Positions 25,289 through 37,601 are shown, counted from the first letter of the stretch. The stretch is DNA of 64,000 nucleotides from an uncultured Collinsella sp. (GCA_902496275.1 CABVAC010000007.1:20405-84404); one strand, 5' to 3'. The notes: generated by a model from the letters alone, not told the origin. Numbers and translations: made by a program.

Positions 25289-26203
25289 ATGGGGGAGAAC
25301 GTGCTCAATTTCGGTACCTACGTCCGTGTTGGAAACGCGGCCGAAGCCTATGAGCTCTTACAGAAGAACCGCAACAACAAGATTGTGGGCGGCGGCATCT
25401 GGATGCGCCTGGGTTCGCGTCGCGTGGCGACGGCGATTGACCTTTCGGCCTGCGGACTCGATCAGATCGAGGAGACCGAGACCGAGTTTCGCATCGGTGC
25501 CATGTGCACCCTGCGCCAGCTCGAGCGTCATGCCGGGCTCAACGCGCTTGTCAACAATGTCTTTGAGTTCGCCGTCCACGACATCGTGGGCGTGCAGCTG
25601 CGCAATACCGCCACGGTGGGCGGCAGCATCTACGGCCGCTTTGGCTTCTCGGACGTTCTCTCTGCCTTCCTCGCGCTCGATTCCTATGTTGAGCTGACGG
25701 GTGCCGGCCGCGTTCCGCTCGCCGAGTTCGTTGACATGGGCTACGTGCGCGACGTGATCGAGCGCGTCGTGGTCGTTAAGCACGACTACCGCGCGAGCTA
25801 TGAGGCCGTGCGCAAGGCCGCGACCGACTTCCCCTCGCTGAACGTTACCGCCGCCTGGTGGGACAACAGCTGGCATGTCACCGTGGGTGCCCGTCCGCTG
25901 CGCGCGACCCTGCTGCAGGGCGAGGCATGCGGCTTGGTGAACGAGCAGCCTTCCGAGGATGAGCTGCGTGCCCTTGCCGCGTCCGTGCGCGCGCTGAGCT
26001 ACGGCACCAACCTGTGGGGCTCAGCCGAGTACCGCCGTCGCATCTCGGCCCCGCTGGCGATTCAGGCCGTGCGCCGCGCCGCCGGCATCGAGCTTTCGGC
26101 CGCGCTTGCCCGCGAGCTCGAGACCGTGCAGATCCCTAAGTTCGCCACGGACGAGTATTCCTGCCGCCGCGTGCCCGGCGTCGATTCTAGCGAGGTGCGC
26201 TAA
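25289..26203 (+). CDS. FAD-binding subunit of a molybdenum hydroxylase (XdhB/YgfM type)
   Basis: This 304-residue protein has the FAD-binding PCMH fold of xanthine dehydrogenase and CO dehydrogenase medium subunits. It shows NKIVGGGIWMRLG at about 28-40, IGAMCTLRQLER near 72 and VQLRNTATVGGSIYGRFGFSD at about 101-121. A C-terminal CO-dehydrogenase-flavoprotein-like domain follows. The start is uncertain: ATG 25289 has AAGAG before it, while GTG 25301 lies just after GGGGGAG. Its stop codon shares a base with the start of the next gene, so the two are co-translated subunits that pass electrons from the 2Fe-2S/Mo subunit to FAD. Confidence 0.88.
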   Translation: MGENVLNFGTYVRVGNAAEAYELLQKNRNNKIVGGGIWMRLGSRRVATAIDLSACGLDQIEETETEFRIGAMCTLRQLERHAGLNALVNNVFEFAVHDIVGVQLRNTATVGGSIYGRFGFSDVLSAFLALDSYVELTGAGRVPLAEFVDMGYVRDVIERVVVVKHDYRASYEAVRKAATDFPSLNVTAAWWDNSWHVTVGARPLRATLLQGEACGLVNEQPSEDELRALAASVRALSYGTNLWGSAEYRRRISAPLAIQAVRRAAGIELSAALARELETVQIPKFATDEYSCRRVPGVDSSEVR

Positions 26204-29034
26204 TGGCTGCCAAACTCATCGATCTTTCCTTTACGCTCAACGGCCGCAAGGTCAAGGTTCAGATTGCCCCCGACACCATGCTCTTCGCGCTGCTGCGCGA
26301 GCAGGGTTGCGCGTCGGTGCGCTGTGCCTGCGAAACCACCAACTGCGGCCTGTGCACGGTGTGGCTCGACGGCGACCCGGTGCTGAGCTGCTCGGTTCCC
26401 GCCGCGCGCGTCGAGGGCCACACCATCACCACGCTCGAAGGCCTCAAGGCCGAGTCCGAGGCGCTCGCCCGTGCGATGGCTGCCGAAGGCGCTGAGCAGT
26501 GCGGTTTTTGCGCCCCCGGCCTCATCATGAACGTGCTGGCTCTCGCCCGCGCCGCCAAGGAGGATCCGAGCCTCGTCGCAACGCGCGAGGAGCTCTCGCG
26601 CCAGCTCGCCGGCAACCTGTGCCGTTGCAGCGGCTACGAGAGCCAGCTGCGCGCCATCGTCCGCTTCCTCAACGAGTCCGGCGTGCAGGTGGGCTTTGAG
26701 ATGCCCGAGCTGCCGGTCAACGACACCAGCTGCGACGGCGTCTCGTACAAGCAAATCACCCACAAGCAGCCCAAGAAGGATTCGAAGGCTCTGCTCGAGG
26801 GCCGTCCCGTCTACACGGGCGATATGGTGCCCGCCGGCGCGCTCATCGTCAAACTCAAGCGCAGCCCGTATGCTCGCGCCAAGATCCGCTCCATCGACAC
26901 CTCGCGCGCCCTGAAGGTGCCCGGCGTGGTGGGTGTCTACACCTACGAGGACGTGCCCAAGCGCCGCTTTACCATCGCCGGCCAGAGCTATCCGCAACCG
27001 AGTCCCTACGACCGCCTGATCCTCGAGAACCTGGTGCGCTACCAAAACGAGGAGGTGGCGATCGTCGCCGCCGAGACCGAGGAGGCCGCCGATAAGGCAC
27101 TCAAGCTCATCAAGGTCGACTACGAGGTGCTCGAGCCGCTGCTCGACTTTACCCAGGCACTCGATAACGACATCGTGGTCCACCCCGAGGGCGACGTGAC
27201 CTTTATGTTCCCGCAGGGCGGCGACGTTGCTCGCAATCTGGTGTGCAGCGGTACCAGTGATTTTGGCGATCTGGACGAGGCCTTCGCCCAGAGCGACATC
27301 GTCTTTGAGCGCACTTACACCAGCCAGGCCACGCAGACCGCGCCCATGGAAACCTTCCGTGCCTTCGCGACGACCGACGCGTTCGGCCGCATCTCGGTGA
27401 CCACCTCTACGCAGGTGCCCTTCCACGTGCGCCGCATGGTCGCGCAGTCGCTCGACATTCCGCAGTCGCAGGTGCAAGTTATTAAGCCGCGCATCGGCGG
27501 CGGCTTTGGCTCCAAGCAGACGGGGTGCTGCGAGATCTTCGTGGCATTCGTGACCCAGCAGACTGGCCGTCCGAGCTATTGCTGCTACACCCGTGAGGAG
27601 ACCATCACTGCGGGCAACTCGCGTCACCAGATGCAGATGACCGTCAAGCTGGGCGCCATGAACGACGGCACCATCACGGCCATTGACCTGCACACGTTGT
27701 CCAACGCCGGTGCGTACGGCGAGCATGCCACCACGACGATCGGCCTCTCGGGCCACAAGAGCCTGCCCATCTACAACCATGTGAAGGCGAGCCGCTTTAG
27801 GTGGGACGCCGTCTACACCAACACCAACCGCGGCGGCGCGTATCGCGGCTACGGTGCCACCCAGGGCCAGTTTGCCGTGGAGAGCGCCGTCAACGAGCTT
27901 GCCGACATGCTGCACATGGACCCCGCCGACCTGCGCCTTAAGAACATCGTGCGCGAGGGCGAGACCATGCCGCAGTACTACAACGAGAAGCTCAATGCCT
28001 GCGCGCTCGACCGCTGCCTGCTGCGTGCGATGGACATGATCGGCTGGCGCGACAAGCCGCTGGCCGTGGACCTGGGCGACCGCGTGCGCGCCCTGGGCTG
28101 CGCGCTCACCATGCAGGGCTCGGGCATCTCCAACGTGGACATCGCCGGCATCGACATGCGCTTGGAAGAGGACGGCTTCATTACCATCGGCACCGGCGCC
28201 ACCGATAACGGCATGGGCGTCGACACGATCCTGGCGCAGATTGCCGCCGAGGAGCTGGGCGTGGAGAGTTCGATTATCGTGGTGCGCGGCGTGGACACTG
28301 ATGTGTCGCCGTTCGACGCTGGCTCGTACGCGAGCTCGGGCACGTACGTGACGGGCCTTGCCGCCAAAAACGCAGCGACCGAGCTGCGCGAGAAGATTTG
28401 CGCCAAGGCCGCCCAGATGTGGGACGTGGACGCTGCCGACGTGGTCTTCGATGGCCAGTACGTGCGTCTGTCCGACGAGCGTGCCGCGCGCGAGCAGAAC
28501 CGCTTCCTCACGCTGCGCGACTTTGCCAACCTGTGCGTCAAGAACATCGCGGGCGGCGACGCGCTCACCTCGCATGCCTCTGCCTGCCTGCCCGTTTCGC
28601 CCCCGCCGTTTATGGCCGGTATTGCCGAGGTCGAGGTCGACAAGGCCACCGGCAAGGTGACCGTGGTGGACTACGCGGCGGCCGTGGACTGCGGCACCGT
28701 GATCAACGAGGCGCTCGCGCGCGTCCAGGCCGAGGGCGGCATTGCCCAGGGTATCGGCCACGCGCTCTACGAGATCGTCGAGCATGACGAGCGCGGCCGT
28801 CTGCGCACCGGCAACTTTATGAGCTACAAGCTGCCCACGCGCCTGGATATCGGCAGCATTCGCGTGGCCTTTGAGCCGAGCTACGAGCCGACGGGTCCGT
28901 TTGGCGCCAAGTCGATCGGCGAGGTCGTCATCAACACGCCGCTCGCCGCCGTGGCCTCGGCCGTGGCGCACGCCACCGGCCACCAGGTTCGCTCGCTGCC
29001 GATCACGCCCGAGAAGGCCCTGCTGGGGGAGTAG
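26203..29034 (+). CDS. Fused 2Fe-2S/molybdenum subunit of a xanthine dehydrogenase-family hydroxylase (XdhD-like)
   Basis: This 943-residue protein has a 2Fe-2S ferredoxin domain (residues 1-80, cysteines near 43, 48, 51 and 63) and a second 2Fe-2S domain (EQCGFCAPG and LAGNLCRCSGY, about 97-140). The large Mo-binding region follows, with IGGGFGSKQ near 430, RGYGATQGQFAVES near 547 and the catalytic glutamate in GAKSIGE near 909. Length and fused layout resemble E. coli XdhD (YgfN, about 956 residues) paired with YgfM. It probably hydroxylates a purine or similar heterocycle. XdhD-type enzymes are suspected of carrying a labile, non-Sec selenium atom, which would fit the nearby selenium genes, but the sequence alone does not show this. 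Confidence 0.87.
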   Translation: MAAKLIDLSFTLNGRKVKVQIAPDTMLFALLREQGCASVRCACETTNCGLCTVWLDGDPVLSCSVPAARVEGHTITTLEGLKAESEALARAMAAEGAEQCGFCAPGLIMNVLALARAAKEDPSLVATREELSRQLAGNLCRCSGYESQLRAIVRFLNESGVQVGFEMPELPVNDTSCDGVSYKQITHKQPKKDSKALLEGRPVYTGDMVPAGALIVKLKRSPYARAKIRSIDTSRALKVPGVVGVYTYEDVPKRRFTIAGQSYPQPSPYDRLILENLVRYQNEEVAIVAAETEEAADKALKLIKVDYEVLEPLLDFTQALDNDIVVHPEGDVTFMFPQGGDVARNLVCSGTSDFGDLDEAFAQSDIVFERTYTSQATQTAPMETFRAFATTDAFGRISVTTSTQVPFHVRRMVAQSLDIPQSQVQVIKPRIGGGFGSKQTGCCEIFVAFVTQQTGRPSYCCYTREETITAGNSRHQMQMTVKLGAMNDGTITAIDLHTLSNAGAYGEHATTTIGLSGHKSLPIYNHVKASRFRWDAVYTNTNRGGAYRGYGATQGQFAVESAVNELADMLHMDPADLRLKNIVREGETMPQYYNEKLNACALDRCLLRAMDMIGWRDKPLAVDLGDRVRALGCALTMQGSGISNVDIAGIDMRLEEDGFITIGTGATDNGMGVDTILAQIAAEELGVESSIIVVRGVDTDVSPFDAGSYASSGTYVTGLAAKNAATELREKICAKAAQMWDVDAADVVFDGQYVRLSDERAAREQNRFLTLRDFANLCVKNIAGGDALTSHASACLPVSPPPFMAGIAEVEVDKATGKVTVVDYAAAVDCGTVINEALARVQAEGGIAQGIGHALYEIVEHDERGRLRTGNFMSYKLPTRLDIGSIRVAFEPSYEPTGPFGAKSIGEVVINTPLAAVASAVAHATGHQVRSLPITPEKALLGE

Positions 29035-29058
29035 CGGATCAGCGAACAAGTCGTAATT

Positions 29059-29088
29059 GGCGGGGCGGGGCAACTCGTCCCGCCTTTT
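29059..29088 (+). terminator. Terminator after the molybdenum hydroxylase genes
   Basis: GGCGGG (29059-29064) pairs with CCCGCC (29079-29084), followed by TTTT. It lies 25 nt after the stop codon. Confidence 0.7.
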
Positions 29089-29174
29089 GCACTCGTGGTG
29101 AGGTCGTGAGCGTGTAAAACGTGTGCGTGCGCTTGTCGTTCGTATCTGCTATCATTCCTAGTCTGTGCGCTCAT

Positions 29175-29258
29175 GCGGGCGTGGCGGAATTGGTAGACGC
29201 GCCAGATTTAGGTTCTGGTGGGATTCCCGTGAAGGTTCGAGTCCTTTCGCCCGCACCA
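29175..29258 (+). tRNA. tRNA-Leu (anticodon UAG)
   Basis: This 84-nt class II tRNA has acceptor arms GCGGGCG and CGCCCGC, discriminator A and an encoded CCA. The anticodon stem CCAGA / TCTGG encloses the loop TTTAGGT, so the anticodon is UAG, reading CUA. The variable arm is long, as expected for leucine. It precedes tig by about 90 bp. Confidence 0.97.
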
Positions 29259-29349
29259 ACGCATCTGCGTCGGCTTCGGCCGTCGCGACTCTTTGTTGCA
29301 TAAAGGTACCAGCACCTCAGATAAGCTGGGCAGTATGAGGAGGAACGTG

Positions 29350-30648
29350 TTGAACATCACCGCTTCTGACGTCAAGGACGCCAAGCTCACCGCTACGGTC
29401 ACCATCCCGGCCGCCGACGTCGACGCCGCGATCAAGAAGGCCTACAAGGACACCGCCAAGAAGTACCGCTTCCCGGGCTTCCGCGCCGGTAAGGCTCCCC
29501 GTCCGGTCATCGACTCCGCTCTTGGCGCCGAGGCTACCCTCGCTCAGGCCACCAACGACCTGATCGCCGCCAACGAGCCTGCCGTCCTCAACGAGCTGGA
29601 CATCGTCCCCACCAAGAGCGGTGACTACAAGGAGCTCGACCTCGCCAAGGATCACGAGGACTACACCTACACCGTCGAGTTCTCCCTGCGTCCCGCCGCT
29701 GAGCTCTCCTCCTTCGACGCTGTCGAGATCGAGATGCCCCCTGCGGAGGTCACCGAGTCCGAGATCAACAACCAGGTCGAGATGCTTCTCAACTACCGCG
29801 CCACCTTCGAGGACGTCGAGGGTCGCGCCGTCGAGGCCGAGGACTACGTCACCGTCGACCTCAAGGCCGTCGAGAACGCTGACAACTTTGCCGCCGAGGG
29901 CCGCATGCTCATCGCCGGTAGCGACAGCAACCCCGCTGAGTTCAACGAGGCCCTGATCGGCGCTAACGTTGACGACGTCAAGACCGTCACCTGGACCGAC
30001 GAGGTCGAGGAGGGCGAGGAGGCCGAGACCCACACCGTCGAGGTCACCGTCAAGGGCATCAAGGTCCGCAACACCCCCGAGCTCACCGACGAGCTTGTCA
30101 AGTCCGACTTCGGCTTCGACAGCATCGACGCCATGCGCGATGCCATCAAGATCGAGATCGAGCAGGACAAGGCTTCCCGCCTGCCGGCCGAGAAGGAGAA
30201 CCGTTGCGTCTCCGCTCTCGCCGAGCGTCTGCAGCTCGACGAGATGGACGCCGACTACGAGCAGTCCGTCTTTGAGGAGCTTGGCCAGAACTTCCTGTCC
30301 AACCTCGCTGCACGCGGCATGACCCTCGACACCTGGCTGCCCGCTTCCGGCCTGACCATGGAGCAGTTCATCGGCGACCTGCACAAGCAGGCCAACGACG
30401 TTGCTCGTGAGTCCCTGGCTCTGGACGCCCTCGCCCGTGAGCTCAAGATTGAGGTCACCGAGGACGACATCAACGCCGAGTTCGAGAAGGCCGGCGTCAA
30501 GGACGTCGAGGCTTCCAAGGCCGAGTTCATCGCCGATGGCCGCATGCCTGCCGTCCGCGAGTCCATCCGTCGCTCCAAGGCCGTCGACCACCTGGTCGAG
30601 AACGCCAAGGTGACCGAGGTCGACGAGACCGCCAAGGACGCCGAGTAA
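29350..30648 (+). CDS. tig: Trigger factor, ribosome-associated chaperone
   Basis: This 432-residue protein binds the ribosome exit tunnel and helps nascent chains fold. The N-terminal domain has FPGFRAGKAPRPVI at about 37-50, which contains the G-F-R-x-G-K-x-P ribosome-docking signature. A PPIase-like domain (about 150-245) and a helical C-terminal domain follow. The protein is strongly acidic and codon use is highly biased (GAG, GTC, AAG), in line with high expression. TTG 29350 is preferred because GAGGAGG lies 6 nt upstream; GTG 29347 is next to it and an upstream ATG in the same frame has no ribosome site. clpP and clpX follow, a common order for tig. Confidence 0.95.
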   Translation: MNITASDVKDAKLTATVTIPAADVDAAIKKAYKDTAKKYRFPGFRAGKAPRPVIDSALGAEATLAQATNDLIAANEPAVLNELDIVPTKSGDYKELDLAKDHEDYTYTVEFSLRPAAELSSFDAVEIEMPPAEVTESEINNQVEMLLNYRATFEDVEGRAVEAEDYVTVDLKAVENADNFAAEGRMLIAGSDSNPAEFNEALIGANVDDVKTVTWTDEVEEGEEAETHTVEVTVKGIKVRNTPELTDELVKSDFGFDSIDAMRDAIKIEIEQDKASRLPAEKENRCVSALAERLQLDEMDADYEQSVFEELGQNFLSNLAARGMTLDTWLPASGLTMEQFIGDLHKQANDVARESLALDALARELKIEVTEDDINAEFEKAGVKDVEASKAEFIADGRMPAVRESIRRSKAVDHLVENAKVTEVDETAKDAE

Positions 30649-30724
30649 TTCTCGCCACCTTGCCCGCGAGCGCATGCGTGCGCCCGTGATGGGGTAAAGT
30701 TATACACCGGTTATCCGGTTGCTT

Positions 30725-30770
30725 CGTACGGTGCCAGCCAATGCATAGCATGCGGGCACCGTACGTTTAT
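30725..30770 (+). terminator. Hairpin between tig and clpP
   Basis: CGTACGGTGCC (30725-30735) pairs perfectly with GGCACCGTACG (30755-30765) around a 19-nt loop, followed by TTTAT. It is probably a partial terminator of tig, or a leader structure of clpP, whose start is about 45 nt downstream. Confidence 0.55.
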
Positions 30771-30811
30771 CTAGAACCAATTTGGTCCGCAAGAGAGAAA
30801 TGGAGATGCGT

Positions 30812-31432
30812 ATGATCGCCAAGTTCGATTCCGCCCTCGTGCCATACGTTATCGAGCAGACGCCGCGCGGCGAGCGCAGCTACGATATCTATTCGCGCCT
30901 GCTCAACGACCGCATCATCTTCTTGGGCGAGGAGATCAACTCCGTCAGCGCCAACCTGGTCGTTGCCCAGTTGCTGCATCTTGAGAGCCAGGATGCCGAG
31001 AAGGATATCTCGCTCTACATCAATTCGCCCGGCGGCGAGGTTTACTCCGGCCTGGCGATTCTGGACACCATGAACTTCATCAAGCCGCAGGTCTCCACCA
31101 TCTGCGTCGGTATGGCCGCGTCCATGGCCGCCGTGCTGCTTTCGGCCGGCGCCAAGGGCAAGCGCTTCTGCCTGCCGCACTCCAAGGTCATGATTCACCA
31201 GCCCAGCGGCGGTGCCCAGGGCCAGCAGACCGAGATTGAGATCGTTGCCGAGGAGATCAAGAAGACTCGCCGCGAGCTCAACCAGATCCTGTCCGACGCC
31301 TCGGGCCAGCCCATCGAGAAGGTCCAGGCCGATACCGAGCGCGACAACTACCTGACCGCTGCCGAGGCCCTCGACTACGGTCTGATCGACCGTATCGTCA
31401 CCTCGCGCGATCTTGCCGCGAAGGACGCCTAG
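30812..31432 (+). CDS. clpP: ATP-dependent Clp protease proteolytic subunit
   Basis: This 206-residue serine protease forms the double-heptamer chamber fed by ClpX. The catalytic triad is visible: Ser104 in GMAASMAA, His129 in VMIHQPSGG and Asp178 in TERDNY. NSPGG at about 71-75 is the substrate-binding strand region. Three in-frame ATGs occur at 30800, 30806 and 30812; the last has GGAG 6 nt upstream and gives the usual short N-terminus. clpX begins one base after its stop, so the two are co-expressed. Confidence 0.95.
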   Translation: MIAKFDSALVPYVIEQTPRGERSYDIYSRLLNDRIIFLGEEINSVSANLVVAQLLHLESQDAEKDISLYINSPGGEVYSGLAILDTMNFIKPQVSTICVGMAASMAAVLLSAGAKGKRFCLPHSKVMIHQPSGGAQGQQTEIEIVAEEIKKTRRELNQILSDASGQPIEKVQADTERDNYLTAAEALDYGLIDRIVTSRDLAAKDA

Positions 31433-31433
31433 G

Positions 31434-32840
31434 ATGGCAGGAAACATGCAGGACAACTTTGACGAGAACGGCAACCCCATCCGCTGCTCCTTCTGCGGAA
31501 AAGAGCAGGGCCAGGTCCGTCGCCTCGTAAAGGGCCCGACCAACATCTTTATCTGTGACGAGTGCGTCGCCGCCTGCTCCGAGATCCTTGAGGAGTCGCT
31601 TGCTTCGGACTTTATGGACGCCGCCCGCAACGGCAATCTCCCGGGTTTCCTCAACGACCACGGCCAAGCTGCATCCCAGCCCGCCGTTGACCCCGAGGCC
31701 GAGGGCTTTGAGCTCGAGGACGACCGTCAGGTCATCACGCACGTGCCGACGCCGCACGAGATCTATGACGAGCTTTCGGCCTATGTCATGGGTCAAGAGG
31801 ACGCCAAACGCGCCATGTCGGTTGCCGTGTACAACCATTACCGTCGCGTGATCGAGGGCGGTGCTGCGGTGTCCGCCTTTGACGACGGCTTGGATTCGCA
31901 GCTCGGTGATGACATGGACGAGGTGGAGCTCGCCAAGTCCAACATTTTGCTGCTCGGCCCCACCGGTACCGGTAAGACCCTGCTGGCCCAGACGCTCGCG
32001 CGCATCCTCGAGGTGCCGTTTGCCATCGCCGATGCCACCGCGCTCACCGAGGCCGGCTATGTGGGCGAGGACGTGGAGAACATCCTGCTCAAGCTCATCA
32101 ATGCCGCCGATGGCGATATTGAGCGCGCGCAGGTTGGCATTATCTACGTGGACGAGATCGACAAGATCGCCCGCAAGGCCGAGAACCTTTCCATCACCCG
32201 CGATGTCTCGGGCGAGGGCGTTCAGCAGGCACTGCTTAAGATTCTTGAGGGTACGGTGGCAAGCGTTCCGCCCACCGGCGGCCGCAAGCATCCCCAGCAG
32301 GAGCTGCTGCAGATTGACACGACCAACATCCTGTTCATCTGCGGCGGTGCCTTTGTGGGTCTGGACAAGATCATCGCCGACCGCGTGGGCAACAAGGGCG
32401 TGGGCTTTAACTCCGAGATCGCCGGCCCCACCTCGGTCGACGAGAACGACCTGCTGCGTCAGGTGCTCCCGCAGGACCTCAACGCCTTTGGCATGATCCC
32501 CGAGTTTGTGGGACGTACGCCCGTCGTCACCCAGACGCAGGCGCTCGACGAGGACGACCTGGTGTCGATCCTGACCGAGCCCAAGAACGCCGTGGTGCGT
32601 CAGTACCGCAAGATGTTCCAGCTCGAGGACGTTGAGCTTGAGTTTGAGGACGCCGCCCTGCACGAGATCGCCCGTATGGCGCTTGCCCGCAAGACCGGCG
32701 CCCGCGGCCTGCGCTCCATCTGCGAGGACGTGCTGCAGCAGACGATGTTCGACCTGCCCAGCGAGGAGGGTGTTTCCAAGGTCGTTGTGACCGAAGCCTC
32801 CGTAAAGGGCGAAGAACAGCCCCAGCGCATCTACGGCTAA
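31434..32840 (+). CDS. clpX: ATP-dependent Clp protease ATP-binding subunit ClpX
   Basis: This 468-residue AAA+ unfoldase feeds ClpP. The N-terminal zinc-binding domain has cysteines 18, 21, 41 and 44 (CSFC and CDEC). Walker A GPTGTGKT is near residue 175 and Walker B VDEID near 239. The GYVGEDVEN pore loop is present, as are RHPQQ-like [23 protein letters not shown] and a sensor-2 ARGLRSI. ATG 31434 starts 1 nt after clpP; ATG 31446 is an alternative. The linker after the zinc domain is longer and more acidic than in E. coli. A terminator follows. Confidence 0.96.
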   Translation: MAGNMQDNFDENGNPIRCSFCGKEQGQVRRLVKGPTNIFICDECVAACSEILEESLASDFMDAARNGNLPGFLNDHGQAASQPAVDPEAEGFELEDDRQVITHVPTPHEIYDELSAYVMGQEDAKRAMSVAVYNHYRRVIEGGAAVSAFDDGLDSQLGDDMDEVELAKSNILLLGPTGTGKTLLAQTLARILEVPFAIADATALTEAGYVGEDVENILLKLINAADGDIERAQVGIIYVDEIDKIARKAENLSITRDVSGEGVQQALLKILEGTVASVPPTGGRKHPQQELLQIDTTNILFICGGAFVGLDKIIADRVGNKGVGFNSEIAGPTSVDENDLLRQVLPQDLNAFGMIPEFVGRTPVVTQTQALDEDDLVSILTEPKNAVVRQYRKMFQLEDVELEFEDAALHEIARMALARKTGARGLRSICEDVLQQTMFDLPSEEGVSKVVVTEASVKGEEQPQRIYG

Positions 32841-32864
32841 ACCAGCCAAAAACGTGCTTGCAAT

Positions 32865-32900
32865 TAGCCTCCGACCACCCGCGGCCGGAGGCTATTTTAT
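32865..32900 (+). terminator. Rho-independent terminator after clpX
   Basis: TAGCCTCCG (32865-32873) pairs with CGGAGGCTA (32886-32894), followed by TTTTATAT. Confidence 0.85.
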
Positions 32901-32991
32901 ATATACGCAATAACCCCAACTACCTGTGTTATTCTGTGTGTTTGTTTAAGCCTCAGCGAAGTCATATCAGACTGAAGTAATCGATACCTAA

Positions 32992-33031
32992 GGGGAGGAA
33001 TGTAGGCCCTGGCGGGCCTACATTCCTCCCC
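32992..33031 (+). promoter_or_regulatory. Perfect 18-bp hairpin in the valS leader
   Basis: GGGGAGGAATGTAGGCCC (32992-33009) and its exact complement (33014-33031) enclose a TGGC tetraloop. There is no T-run after it, and the valS ribosome site GGGAGAG begins 10 nt downstream. The upper strand itself contains GGGGAGG, a ribosome-site-like sequence that is hidden in the stem. No T-box consensus was found, so the mechanism, if any, is unknown. Confidence 0.6.
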
Positions 33032-33051
33032 GGCGGGACAGGGAGAGATAT

Positions 33052-35748
<2,697 letters not shown>

Positions 35749-35763
35749 GCGTTACTGGGGGAC

Positions 35764-35871
35764 GCGGTTTGGGGCTTTGCTCGCTACTGCGAACAGTCCT
35801 GCTCGCACGAAGGCCACATTAAGTGGCCTTCGGCTCGTGCGGAACTTGTATCGAGTAAAGCCCCAAACCGC
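35764..35871. repeat. Nested inverted repeat of about 108 nt after valS
   Basis: Bases 35764-35783 (beginning GCGGTTTGGGGCTTT) pair with 35852-35871 over 20 positions with a single G-U. Inside, CGAAGGCCAC (35808-35817) pairs with GTGGCCTTCG (35823-35832) around ATTAA. The whole is bracketed by near-identical direct repeats, AGCGTTACTGGGGG just before it and AGCGTTTACGGGGG just after. It could be a small mobile hairpin element or a structured RNA; it lacks a terminator T-run. Confidence 0.6.
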
Positions 35872-36024
35872 TCCCATAGCGTTTACGGGGGCGTTCGCTG
35901 CCTGGTAGGGCCACTGGGTTGTGGCCTTGATCTTGCTGCAAGCGGGTAAAGGCTGATATTGTCAACGCGAGGGGCTCATTATTTTTTGATGGGCCTCTTT
36001 TTCTGTAATTGGAGACTTTGGGTT

Positions 36025-37368
36025 ATGGCTAAGCGTTCTGGGTCGTATTCTGTGCCGTTCTCGTTTGAGTTGCTTTCGTTTGATGAGGCTGTGGGGCTGG
36101 CTGCTGATACGGGGCGGATTTCTGGGGATGCTGGGCCTCTGCTTGAGACGGTTGTCGATATGCTCGATGAGTTGGGACGCCCGGACGAGTACTTTGATTG
36201 CATTCAGGTCGCCGGTACCAATGGCAAGACTTCGACCACACGTTTTTCGGCTGCTATCCTTCGCGGCGAGGGGCTCAAGACCGCGCTGTATACGTCGCCG
36301 CAACTGGTGCGCTATCCCGAGCGCATGGAGGTTGACGGGCGTGTTGTGAGCGACGAGGCCTTTGCCCGTGGTGTTTCTGCCGCTGTTGAGGCGGGACATC
36401 GAGTGAATGCGCGTCGTATTGCGGCGGGGGAGCGCGCGTACACCATTACGCCGTTTGACCTGTTGACGGCTGCTGCACTTGTGGTGTTTGCCGAGGCTCG
36501 CGTGGATGTTGCCGTGCTTGAGGTTGGCATGGGCGGACGCTGGGATGCTACGAGTGCGACCGATCCCGTCGCCGTTGCCATTACCGGCATTGGGCTCGAC
36601 CACACACGTATTTTGGGCGATACGCTCGAGGCCATTGCGGGGGAGAAGGCCGCGGTCATCAAGCCCGGACGCTTGGTTGTGCTGGGCGAGGGCACGCATG
36701 AGCCGAGCGTTCAGCACGTGATGGATGCACGTTGTCGCGAGTGCGGCGTTGTGCCGCTCGTGGTGAGTCATACGACGACTAAACTTCCGGCACACGTGGG
36801 CGATACGGTGGAGTTTAGCTGCACCACGCCGCGTGCGATCTATACGTCGAGCATGGTCAAACCGGCCTATCAGCCGCAGAATGCCGCGTGCGCGATTATG
36901 CTGTGCGAGGGGTATCTGGGTCGCGAGCTCGACCACGATGCGCTGGATGCCTCGCTTATGGGCTGCCCCACACCGGGTCGTTTTGACGTGCTGGGGACCG
37001 ATCCGCTCAAGCTGATCGACGCCTGCCATAACCCCCAGAGCTGCGAGAACTTTGTGAGCGCGCTGGACGAGATCGATCCGTGCGTAGAGAATCGCCCCAC
37101 GCTGCTGTGCGCCGCGCTGGCAGACAAGGACGTGGCGGGCATCGTCGACGTGCTTGTTCCGGCGTTCCCCCGTGTGGTCGTGACGCAGACCGATTCCGAT
37201 CGCGCCCTGCCGGCGGAGGAGCTCGCTGCCCTGGTGGACGCCGATAAGCTCGCGGGCGTATACCCCAGCGTTTCCGAGGCCCTTGCAGCTTTCAAGGCCG
37301 CGGGCGAGCCCTTCGTAGCAGCCGGCACCATCACCCTAGCCGGCGAAGTAGCCGGCCTGCTCCGCTAA
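36025..37368 (+). CDS. folC: Folylpolyglutamate synthase / dihydrofolate synthase
   Basis: This 447-residue Mur-ligase-like enzyme adds glutamate to folates. The P-loop GTNGKTS is at residues 64-70, with EVGMGGRWDATSATDP near 167 and the DACHNPQS motif near 333. The C-terminal domain ends in GEPFVAAGTITLAGEV. ATG 36025 is chosen for the GGAGA site 9 nt upstream; the frame is open further upstream but has no ribosome site there. The first 40 codons are richer in T-ending codons than the neighbours. A family A hairpin repeat follows the stop by 14 bp. Confidence 0.93.
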   Translation: MAKRSGSYSVPFSFELLSFDEAVGLAADTGRISGDAGPLLETVVDMLDELGRPDEYFDCIQVAGTNGKTSTTRFSAAILRGEGLKTALYTSPQLVRYPERMEVDGRVVSDEAFARGVSAAVEAGHRVNARRIAAGERAYTITPFDLLTAAALVVFAEARVDVAVLEVGMGGRWDATSATDPVAVAITGIGLDHTRILGDTLEAIAGEKAAVIKPGRLVVLGEGTHEPSVQHVMDARCRECGVVPLVVSHTTTKLPAHVGDTVEFSCTTPRAIYTSSMVKPAYQPQNAACAIMLCEGYLGRELDHDALDASLMGCPTPGRFDVLGTDPLKLIDACHNPQSCENFVSALDEIDPCVENRPTLLCAALADKDVAGIVDVLVPAFPRVVVTQTDSDRALPAEELAALVDADKLAGVYPSVSEALAAFKAAGEPFVAAGTITLAGEVAGLLR

Positions 37369-37382
37369 CCCATCCCCTCATC

Positions 37383-37449
37383 AGTTGCGGTGAGATACGG
37401 ACTGTTTTACAAGCCAGAAGCCTCAAACAGTCCGTATATCACCGCAACT
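37383..37449. repeat. 67-bp hairpin repeat, family A copy 2
   Basis: 25-nt arms starting AGTTGCGGTGAGATACGGAC pair with one mismatch. Counting only the 21-nt core arms, the loop is 25 nt, as in the other copies. It lies just after folC and may serve as its terminator in RNA, though no T-run follows. Confidence 0.85.
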
Positions 37450-37601
37450 CAAAAGCAGCTAATTTGGGTGCCCGTTTACGAAATCTTTTATGCCGCTTAA
37501 CCTTTAGCATATTGCAAACCTCCATCGGGCAAGGATTCGCTCAACTTAACTTGCCAATCGGACCTGTGCTGTTTGGTCCGTTGAGCGTGTCGGGAGGAAA
37601 C

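Noticed and set aside
29100..29174. Promoter of tRNA-Leu (TATCAT at 29150)
   Set aside because: No -35 box lies at a workable distance, so it was not listed as a feature.
32900..33051. T-box riboswitch before valS
   Set aside because: The conserved T-box sequence and specifier-loop layout are absent; only a short perfect hairpin is present.
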